DNA of 48,929 nucleotides from JAYUZR01 sp043751595 (GCA_043751595.1 JAYUZR010000030.1:1-48929), one strand, 5' to 3'; positions 6,857 to 15,710 are shown, counted from the first letter of the stretch. Translations and numbers: made by a program. The notes: generated by a model not told the origin, from the letters alone.

Positions 6857-7390
6857 CTAACTTTTTTCCGCAAAAAACGCATCCTGCCAACTTTTAGAAG
6901 CCACAGGACCCGAACTTCCCTGATACTTTCCACTGTATAACATTGGGCGCCCATCCACACACCAAAAGGTAATCTGGGCAATTGGCATGCCAGCATAAAT
7001 ACGCATTGGCTGTACCGCGTGTAACTGCAGTGTCCAGTTGCCAAAGGCACCCTGATCAACGAGATCGGCCGTAATCACAATGAAGAGACCAAGCCGTGCC
7101 ACCGAAGATCGACCCTTAATAATCGGCACATAATGATTGCTCCCGATTCGCTCAGCAATCGAACCCAAGTAAAGCTGATCAGGCTGGATAAGAAGGCCCT
7201 CGGACGGGATTTCCTCCTCATACGTCGGGTTAGGGTAAGCGGAATCAAGAACTTTTTCCTTGTAACGTGTAATCGTTGGACCCAAATGCACGTTGTACGA
7301 ATTAGGGTTAATGTTTTGCTCCTCAAAGGGCGAAAGTTCGATTCTTCCCAAACTCACCTGTCGGGCGATTTCGGGTCCCGTTAAAATCAT
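6857..7390 (-). CDS. dCTP deaminase paralogue 1, catalytic Glu replaced by Gln
   Basis: A 177-residue dCTP deaminase/dUTPase-superfamily protein. It keeps NPNSYNVHLGP (28-38), GRSSVARLGL (93-102) and the beta-strand motif GMPIAQITF. The Glu that acts as catalytic base in E. coli Dcd (Glu138, in LEF) aligns with Gln122 (WTLQLH), which should weaken or abolish deamination. The adjacent paralogue keeps Glu at that place. It may bind nucleotide without deaminating, act only as part of a mixed trimer, or have changed substrate. Start overlaps the upstream stop by 4 nt. Confidence 0.82.
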   Translation of the reverse strand: MILTGPEIARQVSLGRIELSPFEEQNINPNSYNVHLGPTITRYKEKVLDSAYPNPTYEEEIPSEGLLIQPDQLYLGSIAERIGSNHYVPIIKGRSSVARLGLFIVITADLVDQGAFGNWTLQLHAVQPMRIYAGMPIAQITFWCVDGRPMLYSGKYQGSSGPVASKSWQDAFFAEKS

Positions 7391-7887
7391 AGTAATCTAC
7401 TCTGCATAACCGACATATCTCCCCGATACTTTCCCACGTAGCGATTGCGCGCGCCACGAACTCGCCAGAAACAAATCTGACCAATAGGCATGCCCGCATA
7501 CACCCTAAGCGGTTGCACCACCTTCATCTCCAGGGTCCAGCGGTGATAGGTTCCGGTGTGACCGAGATCGGCGGTAACCTGTAGCCACAGCCCTAACCGG
7601 CCAAGAGTAGAGCGGCCAATCAAGCTTGAGGCAAATCGCCGGCTTCCGAGCATTTCTTCGGTATGGCCCAGGTAGAGTTTTCCTGGCTGGAGTTCGATTC
7701 CTTCTTGCGGTATTTCCTGGAGATTACCTTCAACGCCAGGTAGTAGCTCTGGGTCAGAGAACGTCATCAACTGGCTCCCTAAATGGTAATTGTATGAGTT
7801 TGGATTCACACACGAGGGTTGGTACGGAGAAATAGCAATATCTCCCCTCTTCATTTGTCGGATAATTTCATGGCCGGTTAGCAACAT
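7387..7887 (-). CDS. dcd: dCTP deaminase paralogue 2
   Basis: A 166-residue dCTP deaminase family protein with NPNSYNYHLGS (28-38), GRSTLGRLGL (91-100; GRSSLAR in most relatives) and the catalytic Glu120 in WTLEM. Ser93, Arg97 and Glu120 match the E. coli residues Ser111, Arg115 and Glu138, so this copy is the likelier active enzyme, making dUTP (or dUMP if bifunctional) from dCTP. It overlaps the kinase-like gene upstream by 10 nt and paralogue 1 downstream by 4 nt, so all three are surely co-translated. Confidence 0.85.
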   Translation of the reverse strand: MLLTGHEIIRQMKRGDIAISPYQPSCVNPNSYNYHLGSQLMTFSDPELLPGVEGNLQEIPQEGIELQPGKLYLGHTEEMLGSRRFASSLIGRSTLGRLGLWLQVTADLGHTGTYHRWTLEMKVVQPLRVYAGMPIGQICFWRVRGARNRYVGKYRGDMSVMQSRLL

Positions 7888-8375
7888 AGCCGCCGCTTAA
7901 TTTCTGCCATGATACTTTCCAACGCCGCGGGAGTGGCCGAGTTATAGACTAGACATTCTGGATACTCCCCCACCTCGCGCAAGAACTGAGCGTTGGTTTG
8001 ATCAAGCTTTTCTAGTTCTAATTCTTGAGCATAGCTTCGGGCTACATATCTTGCCCGCAACACTTTGGAGGGAGCAGTAGCGACCACTAATAAGGCTTTC
8101 TCAGCGACCACATCATGCAAAATACCTGCTTGGCGTAGGGTAAAGGGATTACTGCGGCCGAATACTTGGCTATAAATCTTTTCCGAAAGATGTGAGCGCT
8201 CCAAGATAGTTTTTTGAGCATTACCGTACAGTTTTAAGTACCGTTCAAACTGATCCCCCTCGCTGTGTGGCAGAGCTAATAAGTCCCACTTAAGGTGGTT
8301 TTTTAGCTCCTTGGTTAGGGTACTTTTTCCCGAGCAATCAACTCCCTCAACGATGATAGTAGTACGCTGGTTCAT
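7878..8375 (-). CDS. Thymidylate kinase-like P-loop kinase
   Basis: A 165-residue protein with a Walker A loop EGVDCSGKST (10-19) of the thymidylate-kinase / deoxynucleoside-kinase type. A DRx-like motif may be represented by ERSHLSEKIY (about 59-68), near where dTMP kinases have DRY. It is shorter than typical Tmk (about 205), so deoxynucleoside kinase is a real alternative. It heads the leftward operon with two dCTP-deaminase homologues, which favours a deoxypyrimidine substrate. Confidence 0.72.
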   Translation of the reverse strand: MNQRTTIIVEGVDCSGKSTLTKELKNHLKWDLLALPHSEGDQFERYLKLYGNAQKTILERSHLSEKIYSQVFGRSNPFTLRQAGILHDVVAEKALLVVATAPSKVLRARYVARSYAQELELEKLDQTNAQFLREVGEYPECLVYNSATPAALESIMAEIKRRLCC

Positions 8376-8387
8376 GGCCGTATTTTT

Positions 8388-8408
8388 CTCCCGCAGGGCC
8401 TTCGGGAG
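8388..8408. promoter_or_regulatory. Hairpin before the dNTP operon start
   Basis: CTCCCG (8388-8393) pairs with CGGGAG (8403-8408), 12 nt upstream of the kinase ATG on the minus strand. It could be a leader hairpin of the dNTP operon. Confidence 0.4.
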
Positions 8409-8410
8409 CT

Positions 8411-8428
8411 AGTCAACACAAGTTGACT
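8411..8428. promoter_or_regulatory. Candidate operator palindrome between divergent units
   Basis: AGTCAAC-ACAA-GTTGACT has perfect 7-bp arms. It sits between the dNTP operon and the wHTH-Nudix gene and touches the latter's -35 box (8429). The half-site AGTTGACT recurs at 34048-34055, upstream of thyX, although TTGACT also is simply a good -35 hexamer. Confidence 0.5.
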
Positions 8429-8457
8429 TTGGCATTTTTGAGGTAAGTGTCTAGACT
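8429..8457 (+). promoter_or_regulatory. Promoter of the wHTH-Nudix gene
   Basis: TTGGCA (8429-8434), a 17-bp spacer and TAGACT (8452-8457), which ends only 6 nt before the ATG at 8464. The transcript should be leaderless. Confidence 0.7.
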
Positions 8458-8463
8458 CATTTC

Positions 8464-9135
8464 ATGCACTACCTTCAGACCCAGATCTTGCAGCAGTTGG
8501 CACTCAAAAGTCCAGCCAGATATTCTGACCTGAAGCCGCAAACCATTGAAGGTAACTTATTCACCTATCATTTGCGCGCCCTTATTCGGCGTGAGCTTAT
8601 TAGCCATGCAGCGCAGACCTACACGCTTACCCAGAGCGGCCTTTTGTACGTTGAATCACTGAGCCTTACCACCCAGCAGCCACGCATTCAGGCCAAGATT
8701 GTCACCCTAATTGCCTGTCGGCGTGAAGATGGCGCCTGGTTATTGTACCTGCGCGATAGGCAGCCCTTTAAAGGCCGGGCTGGATTTCCATACGGAAAAA
8801 TCCATATGCAAGAAACGGTTATTAACGCCGCTCAGCGGGAGCTTTTTGATAAATCGGGACTCAAAAGTAACCTACAGCACATTGCAGATGTGTACCTGAC
8901 TACCACCCAGCAAGGCGAGCTTATTAGCCAGATGCTGGCTCATATCTGCGTAGGCTCTGCACCCCAAGAAGCCGATGTACACAGCCCCTGTTTTTGGGAA
9001 ATGAACGCAGCATCCCCTAAGCAGGCAACCTTTCCGGGATTTGAAGAGGTTTTGGCCCTGGCTCAGCAGGCACTAGAAACAGCGCCACCGGCAAAGAATA
9101 CGATTACCTTTGCCGAATATACGTTTAACCTTTAG
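8464..9135 (+). CDS. Winged-helix plus Nudix-domain protein, probable regulator
   Basis: The 223-residue protein has an N-terminal winged-helix-like segment (about 1-65) followed by a Nudix fold (about 76-200). The Nudix box starts at G111 and keeps E117, R125, E126, G132 and L133, but the last two metal-binding Glu are Asp129 and Lys130, so hydrolysis is doubtful. A DNA-binding domain plus a weakened Nudix domain suggests a nucleotide-sensing regulator, analogous to NrtR but with reversed domain order. It is divergent from the dTMP-kinase/dCTP-deaminase operon, with a palindrome between. Its 3' end overlaps the convergent gene by 11 nt. Confidence 0.75.
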   Translation: MHYLQTQILQQLALKSPARYSDLKPQTIEGNLFTYHLRALIRRELISHAAQTYTLTQSGLLYVESLSLTTQQPRIQAKIVTLIACRREDGAWLLYLRDRQPFKGRAGFPYGKIHMQETVINAAQRELFDKSGLKSNLQHIADVYLTTTQQGELISQMLAHICVGSAPQEADVHSPCFWEMNAASPKQATFPGFEEVLALAQQALETAPPAKNTITFAEYTFNL

Positions 9136-10363
9136 AGGCTAGCTTGTACTGCCTCCAGCCGGCAAGGAGGAACCAGAAATAGACAAAGACAATGGTATCG
9201 TCGCTCCACCAGGAATCATCAAGTAAGCCAAAGAGTAGAATAGAGACGCAGTACATGGCAAGTGCCACTCCAATCCAGCCGAAGCCATCAAAATCTTCTT
9301 TACGGGCGATAATTACCCCAGAAATGCCAACGAGAATAATACTAAGCGGGAAGCTGAGCCCCAAGATTCCTGTTTTTACCAGGCTATCGAGCACAAAACT
9401 ATGTGGCTGAGCCGAGCTATCGAGACGCATTGGAGGCGTAGCATACTTGGTGCGAAGATCTAGGTAATGATGTTCCCAGGTTTTGAATCCGATCCCCTTA
9501 AGTGGATTATCTTTAATGACACCCCGTGCCACTTCCCAAAACTGCTCCCTGGTTTGAATACTACTTGTACTTGTAAGATTCCACTTTGGAAGCTTGGAAG
9601 GGAAGCTAATGGCCAGTAGCGCCGCGATTGCGATAAAGACCGTAAAGCCAATTTTTATCTTTTTGTAACGCGATGGCATTAGGTATAAGCCGATAATGCC
9701 AGCAATCGCAGCCGAAACTACAGCGTTATATGATTGCGTGGCTAGCAATACGAGAACAGCCAAGGTAAGAACAATTAACCAGGCCAAGCGCTTCTTTGGC
9801 TGCTGCAACACCCACGGCGCGCAGAACAGAACCGTAATCATGCTCCACCTAGCAAAGGTGGTAGCAAAGGCATAGCCCGCCGTTGCGCGATGCATATCCT
9901 GAAAAGGAACTGCACCGGCAAACTGAAGCAGTACCCAGAGCGTAGGAATGATAGTACTAAGCAAGATTATTTGAGGCAGCTTCTTAAGGTAGTCGGGGTT
10001 CCGATCGAACATTCTTACAGCAAAATATCCCACAATAAGTGGCTGCAAAAAGCGACTTGTCCAGGGGCCAAAGGCATCGGTAAGAGGAGAAGTTTGCGTA
10101 GTACCAACTATAGTTGCCAGAACAATACCCAAGAGAACAAGCCGGTACACTTTGGGAATCTTGATCGGGCGCAGAAGTGTTGTACGAACTCCAAGCAATG
10201 CTTCTGCAGCAATACTCACCATAACAAACAAAAGGGAAAAGATGTTTATCCAACTAATAGCAAAGGGGTACTTGGTGATATATCTCCAACCAAGCGGTAA
10301 GCAGATAACCAGAGCTGCAAAGCTTACAAGTTGCATTATCTGCGCGAGTGAACGTTTTTGCAT
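9125..10363 (-). CDS. O-antigen ligase-like (Wzy_C) membrane protein
   Basis: A 412-residue polytopic membrane protein with about ten hydrophobic segments. A large outside loop after residue 260 carries NPLKGIGFKTWEHHY and then QPHSFVLDSLVKTGILGL, matching the O-antigen ligase / polymerase C-terminal domain (PLxGxG...HNxxL pattern). Such enzymes transfer or polymerise lipid-linked glycans at the outer face of the membrane. In a cell without an outer membrane the likely role is glycan transfer to a surface polymer or protein, including pilins. A TACGCT box ends 6 nt before the ATG. Confidence 0.82.
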   Translation of the reverse strand: MQKRSLAQIMQLVSFAALVICLPLGWRYITKYPFAISWINIFSLLFVMVSIAAEALLGVRTTLLRPIKIPKVYRLVLLGIVLATIVGTTQTSPLTDAFGPWTSRFLQPLIVGYFAVRMFDRNPDYLKKLPQIILLSTIIPTLWVLLQFAGAVPFQDMHRATAGYAFATTFARWSMITVLFCAPWVLQQPKKRLAWLIVLTLAVLVLLATQSYNAVVSAAIAGIIGLYLMPSRYKKIKIGFTVFIAIAALLAISFPSKLPKWNLTSTSSIQTREQFWEVARGVIKDNPLKGIGFKTWEHHYLDLRTKYATPPMRLDSSAQPHSFVLDSLVKTGILGLSFPLSIILVGISGVIIARKEDFDGFGWIGVALAMYCVSILLFGLLDDSWWSDDTIVFVYFWFLLAGWRQYKLASKG

Positions 10364-10369
10364 ACCTCT

Positions 10370-10375
10370 AGCGTA
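10370..10375 (-). promoter_or_regulatory. -10 element close to the O-antigen-ligase-like start
   Basis: TACGCT on the minus strand, 6 nt before the ATG at 10363, would give a leaderless mRNA. No good -35 is seen. Confidence 0.35.
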
Positions 10376-10384
10376 ACATAGCTT

Positions 10385-11593
10385 TTACCCGATTAAGACT
10401 AGCTCCTCGCGGGCACGGGTGACGGCAGTATACAGCCAGCGACGCCACATAAGGTTATCGTAGGCCTGCATTCGCTCAGCCAGTACTACTACTTTGCGCG
10501 CCTCACTACCCTGCGATTTGTGCACGGTTAAGGCGTAACCATAATCGTATAAATCGTAGAGCTGGCGAGGATCGTCGATAGTTGCCGCGCGGACTTCTTC
10601 GGGCTTAAGGGTGGTTTCTCTCAGGAACTGAGACCTAACAAGCGTGCCCCTGAAGGGACTGCTTAACTCTTCAAAATCTATCTCAGCCTCTAACCAATGC
10701 TCACCAAGAGGCCGCGCACCAAGAACCTGCCCAACCATCCCATTATAAATAGCCTTGGCATGGTTATTGCGTAAACAAATAACACGCTCGCCCTTTACCG
10801 GAAGATTGGATTCGTATTCTCGTGCCTGCCGAGCGCGCTGATTAAGCCGCACCCTAGTTTTATTTCGGCCACATAAGCAAAGGGTATCGGTGGCACTACC
10901 TTGTAATACATCGTCTACTGCTTCGTATAAATCGGGATCGTCGGGTGAGATTCTGCGAACACCTTGGCCGTAGGTGCCAACTGGCGGCATAATACCTTCT
11001 CTAATATCCGCCGAAAGCTGGATGATAGGATTATCTGCCGCTTGGCGGACGATTTGATCGAGCCGGATATGCGGTTTTTCGAGCAAGTTAAACTGGCCAT
11101 CAATCGGTGGTAGCTGTCCGTGATCGCCCACAACTAAAATAGGAATCCTAAAAGAGGTGAGGTCTCGCCAAATAACCTGGTTTACCATAGAGCCCTCATC
11201 CACAATGATAAGGTTATAGGCCAGGTTTGGAGAAAGCTGCCAGCCGACTACCTCTTCACCACTGGTATGCGGGCGATAGATAAGACTATGGATAGTACTA
11301 CAGCTATCTCCTGGTTTTAAAGCGGAGAAATCTTGCAAGCGGCGGCGAAGCACTGAAGCCGCCTTACCGGTATAACTACAAAAAGCTACGGTTTTATTTG
11401 ACCAGCCTTCCTTTGTACTAAGCTCGGCCCTAAGGGCAGCGATAAGGGTAGTTTTACCCGTACCAGCATACCCCCCTAAGGTGAGATAGGGACGATCGTT
11501 ATCAGTGAGCCACTGCACAATAGTGACAAGAGCTTGATGCTGATCAGGAGTAAGGTTGGGTAATGTGTGCGCCACGCATGCACCGTACCACAC
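10385..11593 (-). CDS. SF1 helicase, RecD/Dda-like
   Basis: A 402-residue superfamily 1 helicase. Visible motifs in order: Walker A GGYAGTGKTT (40-49), motif Ia with YTGKAASVL, Walker B IIVDEGSMV (about 129-137), motif III VVGDHGQLPPI, motif V ALTVHKSQGSEA and motif VI YTAVTRAREELVLIG at the C-terminus. This is the RecD2 / Dda type of 5'-3' DNA helicase, without the long N-terminal domain of RecD2. The annotated start is GTG at 11593; an in-frame GTG at 11575 is an alternative. Likely role is DNA repair or replication-fork processing. Confidence 0.88.
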   Translation of the reverse strand: MWYGACVAHTLPNLTPDQHQALVTIVQWLTDNDRPYLTLGGYAGTGKTTLIAALRAELSTKEGWSNKTVAFCSYTGKAASVLRRRLQDFSALKPGDSCSTIHSLIYRPHTSGEEVVGWQLSPNLAYNLIIVDEGSMVNQVIWRDLTSFRIPILVVGDHGQLPPIDGQFNLLEKPHIRLDQIVRQAADNPIIQLSADIREGIMPPVGTYGQGVRRISPDDPDLYEAVDDVLQGSATDTLCLCGRNKTRVRLNQRARQAREYESNLPVKGERVICLRNNHAKAIYNGMVGQVLGARPLGEHWLEAEIDFEELSSPFRGTLVRSQFLRETTLKPEEVRAATIDDPRQLYDLYDYGYALTVHKSQGSEARKVVVLAERMQAYDNLMWRRWLYTAVTRAREELVLIG

Positions 11594-11704
11594 ATGCAGC
11601 CGGTGCCAAGTCTATGCAAAATCGGCATTACCTTGCATAGCGTAGGCGCACAAATAAGTTCTGCTACACTTTTGCATGTACCTGCGAAATAACTTTTCTT
11701 TCCC

Positions 11705-12631
11705 ATGTCTACCTTTGTTTTTGGTCATATTAACCCCGATACCGATGCTACTTGCTCAGCTATTGCTGCAGCCTGGTATTTAAACGAGCTCGGCATTACC
11801 GATGCCATTCCTTTTTGCACCGGCAATCTTAATAAAGAAACTCAGTTTGTACTCGATCACTTCAAAGTAGAAACGCCAGAACTCATCACCGAGCTCTCAC
11901 CTGGCCAACCTTACTTTGTAGTTGATACCAATAACCCAGAAGAGCTTATTCCTAGCTTTGTCCAGGGAGAACTTACCGGTATTATCGATCACCACAAGTT
12001 TGCAGGTGGTCTTAGTACTCCTGGCCCTATTTCGGTAAGAATCGAGCCCCTTGCTTGCACTGCTACCGTTCTTACAGGCATGCTCCGCGCGGCCGAGCTC
12101 ACACCCCCACGCGAGATTACTGGCATTATGCTTGCCTGCATCATTTCCGATACGCTCAACTTTGTAAGCCCTACCAGCACCGAAATTGATAAGCGGGCCG
12201 CCCATTACCTTGCCGAGCTCACCGGCGAATCAATCGATGAACTGGCCGATGCCATGTTCAGCGCCAAGTCAGATCTCTCCGGTCTCACCCTTACCGATCT
12301 CCTCACACTAGATAGTAAGGTCTACAACCTAGGCAAGGCCAAGGTTCGCGTTTCTGTATTAGAAACAACCAAGCCCTCTAATGTTCTCGATCAAGTATCC
12401 GGCGTTATCGAGGCCATGCAAGCACTTTCACTCACCGATGGCACGGAAGGTTGCTTCTTCTTTGTGGTTGATATTCTCAAAGATTGCTCCACCCTCATTA
12501 CCTCCACCAGCTTCGAGCAAGAAGTAGCAGCAAAGGCTTTCTCAGTTGAGCCAACCCAGACCATCCTCCTACCTGGAGTTGTTTCTCGCAAAAAACAAAT
12601 GATTCCTAAGCTTGAGACTGCCCTCTCCTAA
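11705..12631 (+). CDS. ppaC: Manganese-dependent inorganic pyrophosphatase
   Basis: A 308-residue family II (DHH/DHHA2) pyrophosphatase that splits PPi to phosphate. Metal ligands are visible: His8, Asp12 and Asp14 in GHINPDTDATCSA, Asp74 in VVDTNN, and DHH at 95-97. The C-terminal DHHA2 domain ends with the substrate motif SRKKQMIPKLE. No CBS insert, so no adenine-nucleotide regulation is expected. It lies 5 nt before dnaG, and the pairing makes sense because primase and polymerases release pyrophosphate. Confidence 0.95.
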   Translation: MSTFVFGHINPDTDATCSAIAAAWYLNELGITDAIPFCTGNLNKETQFVLDHFKVETPELITELSPGQPYFVVDTNNPEELIPSFVQGELTGIIDHHKFAGGLSTPGPISVRIEPLACTATVLTGMLRAAELTPPREITGIMLACIISDTLNFVSPTSTEIDKRAAHYLAELTGESIDELADAMFSAKSDLSGLTLTDLLTLDSKVYNLGKAKVRVSVLETTKPSNVLDQVSGVIEAMQALSLTDGTEGCFFFVVDILKDCSTLITSTSFEQEVAAKAFSVEPTQTILLPGVVSRKKQMIPKLETALS

Positions 12632-12636
12632 GCACT

Positions 12637-14382
12637 ATGGCCAGCGAGCAAGAGTTAGCCGAAATTAAGCATCGCCTACCTATCGAACAGGTAGTCGGTT
12701 CGTATGTGCCACTCAAGCGCGCCGGCCGCACCCTTAAGGCAAATTGTCCGTTTCATAACGAAAAGTCCCCTTCGTTTAATGTAAATGCCGAGCGTGGCAT
12801 TTACAAATGTTTCGGCTGCGGCGAAGGAGGAGATATCTTCGATTTCGTCATGAAGTACGAAGGCCTCACCTTCCCAGAAACCGTTCGCCTTCTCGCCGAA
12901 AAAGCTGGGGTGGAACTAAGCGAGAGCACCTTTACCAAGCGCGGAGGCGAGCGCCCTGCCGATGAGGTCCCCAGGGATAGGCTATTCAAGGTAAATGATT
13001 TTGTCGCCACTCTTTGGAACCGCATTCTTCTGGAGCACCCCAAAGCAGAAGCTGCCCGTAACTACCTTCTTAAAAGAGGCCTCACCACCAAAACTATTTC
13101 CGAGCTCCAGATTGGCTACGCCCCTCCGGGCACTGCCACCACCCAAGCCTTAGCCAAGGCAGGCTTCACCAATAAAGAACTTCAATCTGCGGGCGATCCC
13201 ACTAAGTTTCAAGATCGCATCGTCTTCCCTATCACCGATCTCACCGGCCGCATCATCGGCTTCACCGGCCGCATTCTTATCTTGCCAGACGATCCCCCGA
13301 GTAAGGCCGAGCGAGGCCCCAAATACTGGAACACCCCAGAAACGCCCATCTTTATTAAAAGCCGAGCGGTTTATAATATTCAGCACGCAAAGCACGCCAT
13401 TCAAACCCACGATGCCGTTCTTTTGGCAGAGGGCCAGATGGATGTCGCTATGCTCTACCAATTTGGCTATCCACAGGCGGTTGCTTCATCGGGCACTGCC
13501 CTCACAGAAGATCAACTCAAGCTCCTTTCTCGCTTCAGTACCAATATTGTCTTCGCCTACGATGGCGATAATGCTGGCATTAACGCAACTAAGCGCGGAC
13601 TCGAGCTTGCTCTTGGGCTTGATCTCACTCCCTGGGTAATCACCATTGCCAACGGCAAAGATCCTGCCGATTGCCTTCTCGCAGATCCAGATCTCTGGGA
13701 ACAATCCTACGCAAAGCGAGTCCCCGCCATGCAGTGGCTGATCGAGCAAATTATCCCAACCGGCAGAGAGCTCACTCCCAGCGAAAAAAAGTCGTACGCA
13801 AAAGAACTGCTTCCTTGGCTTGGCCGCATCACCAACCCGCTCGAGCAAAAAGACTGGCTCCGAAAACTCGCGGGGTATCTGCAAACCGATGAAGCAACCC
13901 TGCAATCTGCCTTTGTGCCGGGCCGATCAGTGCGCCGAGAAGAAAGTCCCGAGCTTGAGCACGCTCAAGAGGTTAGCCTCACCCCGGTACAGCAGTGGTC
14001 GGAAACCGTTTGTGCGCTATTACTCGCATTCCCAGAATTAGTCACTCACCTTACCGGCAAGCTTTCCGTTATCGAGCCTTCCACCCCCTACCTCAAGCTG
14101 GCCGGGGAGGCACTGGCCCAACCCAATCTTAATGGCTACATAGAATCCGAAGCAGCGGCGCCATTAGTACTGCAAACCGAAGAAAAGCTAAACACCTATA
14201 GCCATACCGAACTCACTCCTCCTCAAGCCCTGCAAGAAGTAATGCAGCTCCTGCAACGTATTTCAGAGTCATCTAAAGAGCATATCAAAGATAAGCTCGC
14301 ACGAGATATCCAACAAGCCCAGATGCGGGGCGATACCGAAAAGGTAAAAGAGCTCTTTGAACAGCTTCGGCAAAGCTTGTAA
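12637..14382 (+). CDS. dnaG: DNA primase
   Basis: A 581-residue bacterial primase. The N-terminal CHC2 zinc finger uses C37-x2-H40 and C58-x2-C61. The catalytic core has a Toprim fold with LLAEGQMDVAMLYQFG near residue 262 and the acidic AYDGDNAG near 309. The C-terminal region (from about 440) is helical and poorly conserved, where the helicase-binding domain normally lies. It follows ppaC by 5 nt, and rpoD begins 154 nt downstream, the classical dnaG-rpoD order. Confidence 0.96.
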   Translation: MASEQELAEIKHRLPIEQVVGSYVPLKRAGRTLKANCPFHNEKSPSFNVNAERGIYKCFGCGEGGDIFDFVMKYEGLTFPETVRLLAEKAGVELSESTFTKRGGERPADEVPRDRLFKVNDFVATLWNRILLEHPKAEAARNYLLKRGLTTKTISELQIGYAPPGTATTQALAKAGFTNKELQSAGDPTKFQDRIVFPITDLTGRIIGFTGRILILPDDPPSKAERGPKYWNTPETPIFIKSRAVYNIQHAKHAIQTHDAVLLAEGQMDVAMLYQFGYPQAVASSGTALTEDQLKLLSRFSTNIVFAYDGDNAGINATKRGLELALGLDLTPWVITIANGKDPADCLLADPDLWEQSYAKRVPAMQWLIEQIIPTGRELTPSEKKSYAKELLPWLGRITNPLEQKDWLRKLAGYLQTDEATLQSAFVPGRSVRREESPELEHAQEVSLTPVQQWSETVCALLLAFPELVTHLTGKLSVIEPSTPYLKLAGEALAQPNLNGYIESEAAAPLVLQTEEKLNTYSHTELTPPQALQEVMQLLQRISESSKEHIKDKLARDIQQAQMRGDTEKVKELFEQLRQSL

Positions 14383-14416
14383 TTAGGTACTAGCACTGAT
14401 ATAACCATTCCCGATA

Positions 14417-14431
14417 GGGTGCTCTGCACCC
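14417..14431 (+). terminator. Hairpin between dnaG and rpoD
   Basis: GGGTGC-TCT-GCACCC is a perfect 6-bp stem 34 nt after the dnaG stop, followed by CTTGCCTTATT rather than a pure T-run. A second stem GCGAGC/GCTCGC follows at 14448-14470. They may form a weak terminator or attenuator ahead of rpoD. Confidence 0.4.
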
Positions 14432-14536
14432 CTTGCCTTATTAGGCCGCGAGCGCAGTATCAATGCTCGCACACCCCCGTCACCCATATTGCGGCACGAC
14501 GAGTCTACCCACCCTCCGTAAGCTCGCCCGTTATTC

Positions 14537-15709
14537 ATGACTAAGCGCCCACCTAAGGCCTATAGAGAAGAAGTTCTCGAGTTCGGCCAAGCACTAATCA
14601 ACCTTATTAAAAAAGGTAAGGTGCATGGTTTTATTACTGCGCGCGAAATCCTGCAGGCTTCTCCAGAAATGGAAGATGCCATTCCAGAGCTCGACGCATT
14701 CTTCGAGTATTGTTTTGCTCACGGAATCGAAATCCAAGAGTCTCCTCAGCGCGTTCTGCAAATGCCAGATCAGCCAGCTGCTCCTGAAGCTAAGAAGAAG
14801 ACTCGCACCCGCCTTGTTCGCTCCCACCTTATCGACGAAGGTCCTACTAAAGAACAGATCGAAGAAGAAGACGTTCCAAACCTTTCCGACGATTCTGTAC
14901 GTATGTATCTCCGAGAAATCGGACGCATCCCACTTCTTAGCACCGAAGAAGAAATCAAGCTGGCTAAGCGTATCGAGCACGGAGATATGCTTGCTAAGAA
15001 AAAGCTTACCGAAGCCAATCTTCGCTTAGTAGTTTCTATCGCTAAAAAGTACATCGGCCGAGGTCTTTCTCTGCTCGATCTTATCCAAGAAGGAAACTCT
15101 GGCCTTATCCGCGCTGTAGAAAAGTTCGATTACAAAAAGGGCTTCAAGTTCTCCACCTATGCTACCTGGTGGGTTCGTCAGGCCATTACTCGCGCTATTG
15201 CCGATCAAGCTCGCACCATCCGCATTCCGGTGCACATGATCGAGACCATCAATAAGCTCATCCGCACTCAGCGCGCACTAGTGCAAGAGCTTGGTCGCGA
15301 GCCTACCCCTGCCGAAATTGCCAAAGAACTTGGCATCGACGAAGACAAGGTGAATCACATCATCAAGATTAGCCAAGAAACCGTCTCACTCGAGGCTCCT
15401 GTAGGTGAAGAAGAAGATTCTCACCTTAAAGACTTCCTTGAAGATAAAGAAAGTCTTTCTCCAGACGAAGCCGCTATCTACGAGCTGATGAAGGGTCATG
15501 TCGATGAGTTCCTCGCGCTTCTTCCTCCTCGCGAGCAGAAGATTCTAAAGATGCGCTTCGGCCTTGAAACCGGTCGTGCGCATACCCTCGAAGAAGTAGG
15601 ACAAGAGTTTGGTGTTACCCGCGAGCGCATTCGCCAAATTGAGGCCAAGGCCTTAAAGAAGCTTGAGCGCAGCGATCTTTCTACCACCCTCAAGGATTAC
15701 CTCCGCTAG
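14537..15709 (+). CDS. rpoD: Primary sigma factor
   Basis: A 390-residue sigma-70. A short region 1.1-like N-terminus and a Lys/Arg-rich linker (about 80-115) precede region 1.2 (DSVRMYLREIGRIPLL), region 2 (KKLTEANLRLVVSIAKKY; the core-binding and -10-melting motif FDYKKGFKFSTYATWWVRQA), region 3 and region 4 with the helix-turn-helix FGVTRERIRQIEAKALKKL. Only one sigma factor is in the window. The -10 hexamers seen here (TATAAT, TATACT, TAGACT) suit a factor of this type. A small membrane-protein gene follows after 1 nt. Confidence 0.97.
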   Translation: MTKRPPKAYREEVLEFGQALINLIKKGKVHGFITAREILQASPEMEDAIPELDAFFEYCFAHGIEIQESPQRVLQMPDQPAAPEAKKKTRTRLVRSHLIDEGPTKEQIEEEDVPNLSDDSVRMYLREIGRIPLLSTEEEIKLAKRIEHGDMLAKKKLTEANLRLVVSIAKKYIGRGLSLLDLIQEGNSGLIRAVEKFDYKKGFKFSTYATWWVRQAITRAIADQARTIRIPVHMIETINKLIRTQRALVQELGREPTPAEIAKELGIDEDKVNHIIKISQETVSLEAPVGEEEDSHLKDFLEDKESLSPDEAAIYELMKGHVDEFLALLPPREQKILKMRFGLETGRAHTLEEVGQEFGVTRERIRQIEAKALKKLERSDLSTTLKDYLR

Positions 15710-15710
15710 G

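Noticed and set aside
5721..8375. Prophage remnant, because of the dNTP-metabolism genes
   Set aside because: No integrase, structural or lysis genes; the genes are arranged as an ordinary chromosomal operon.
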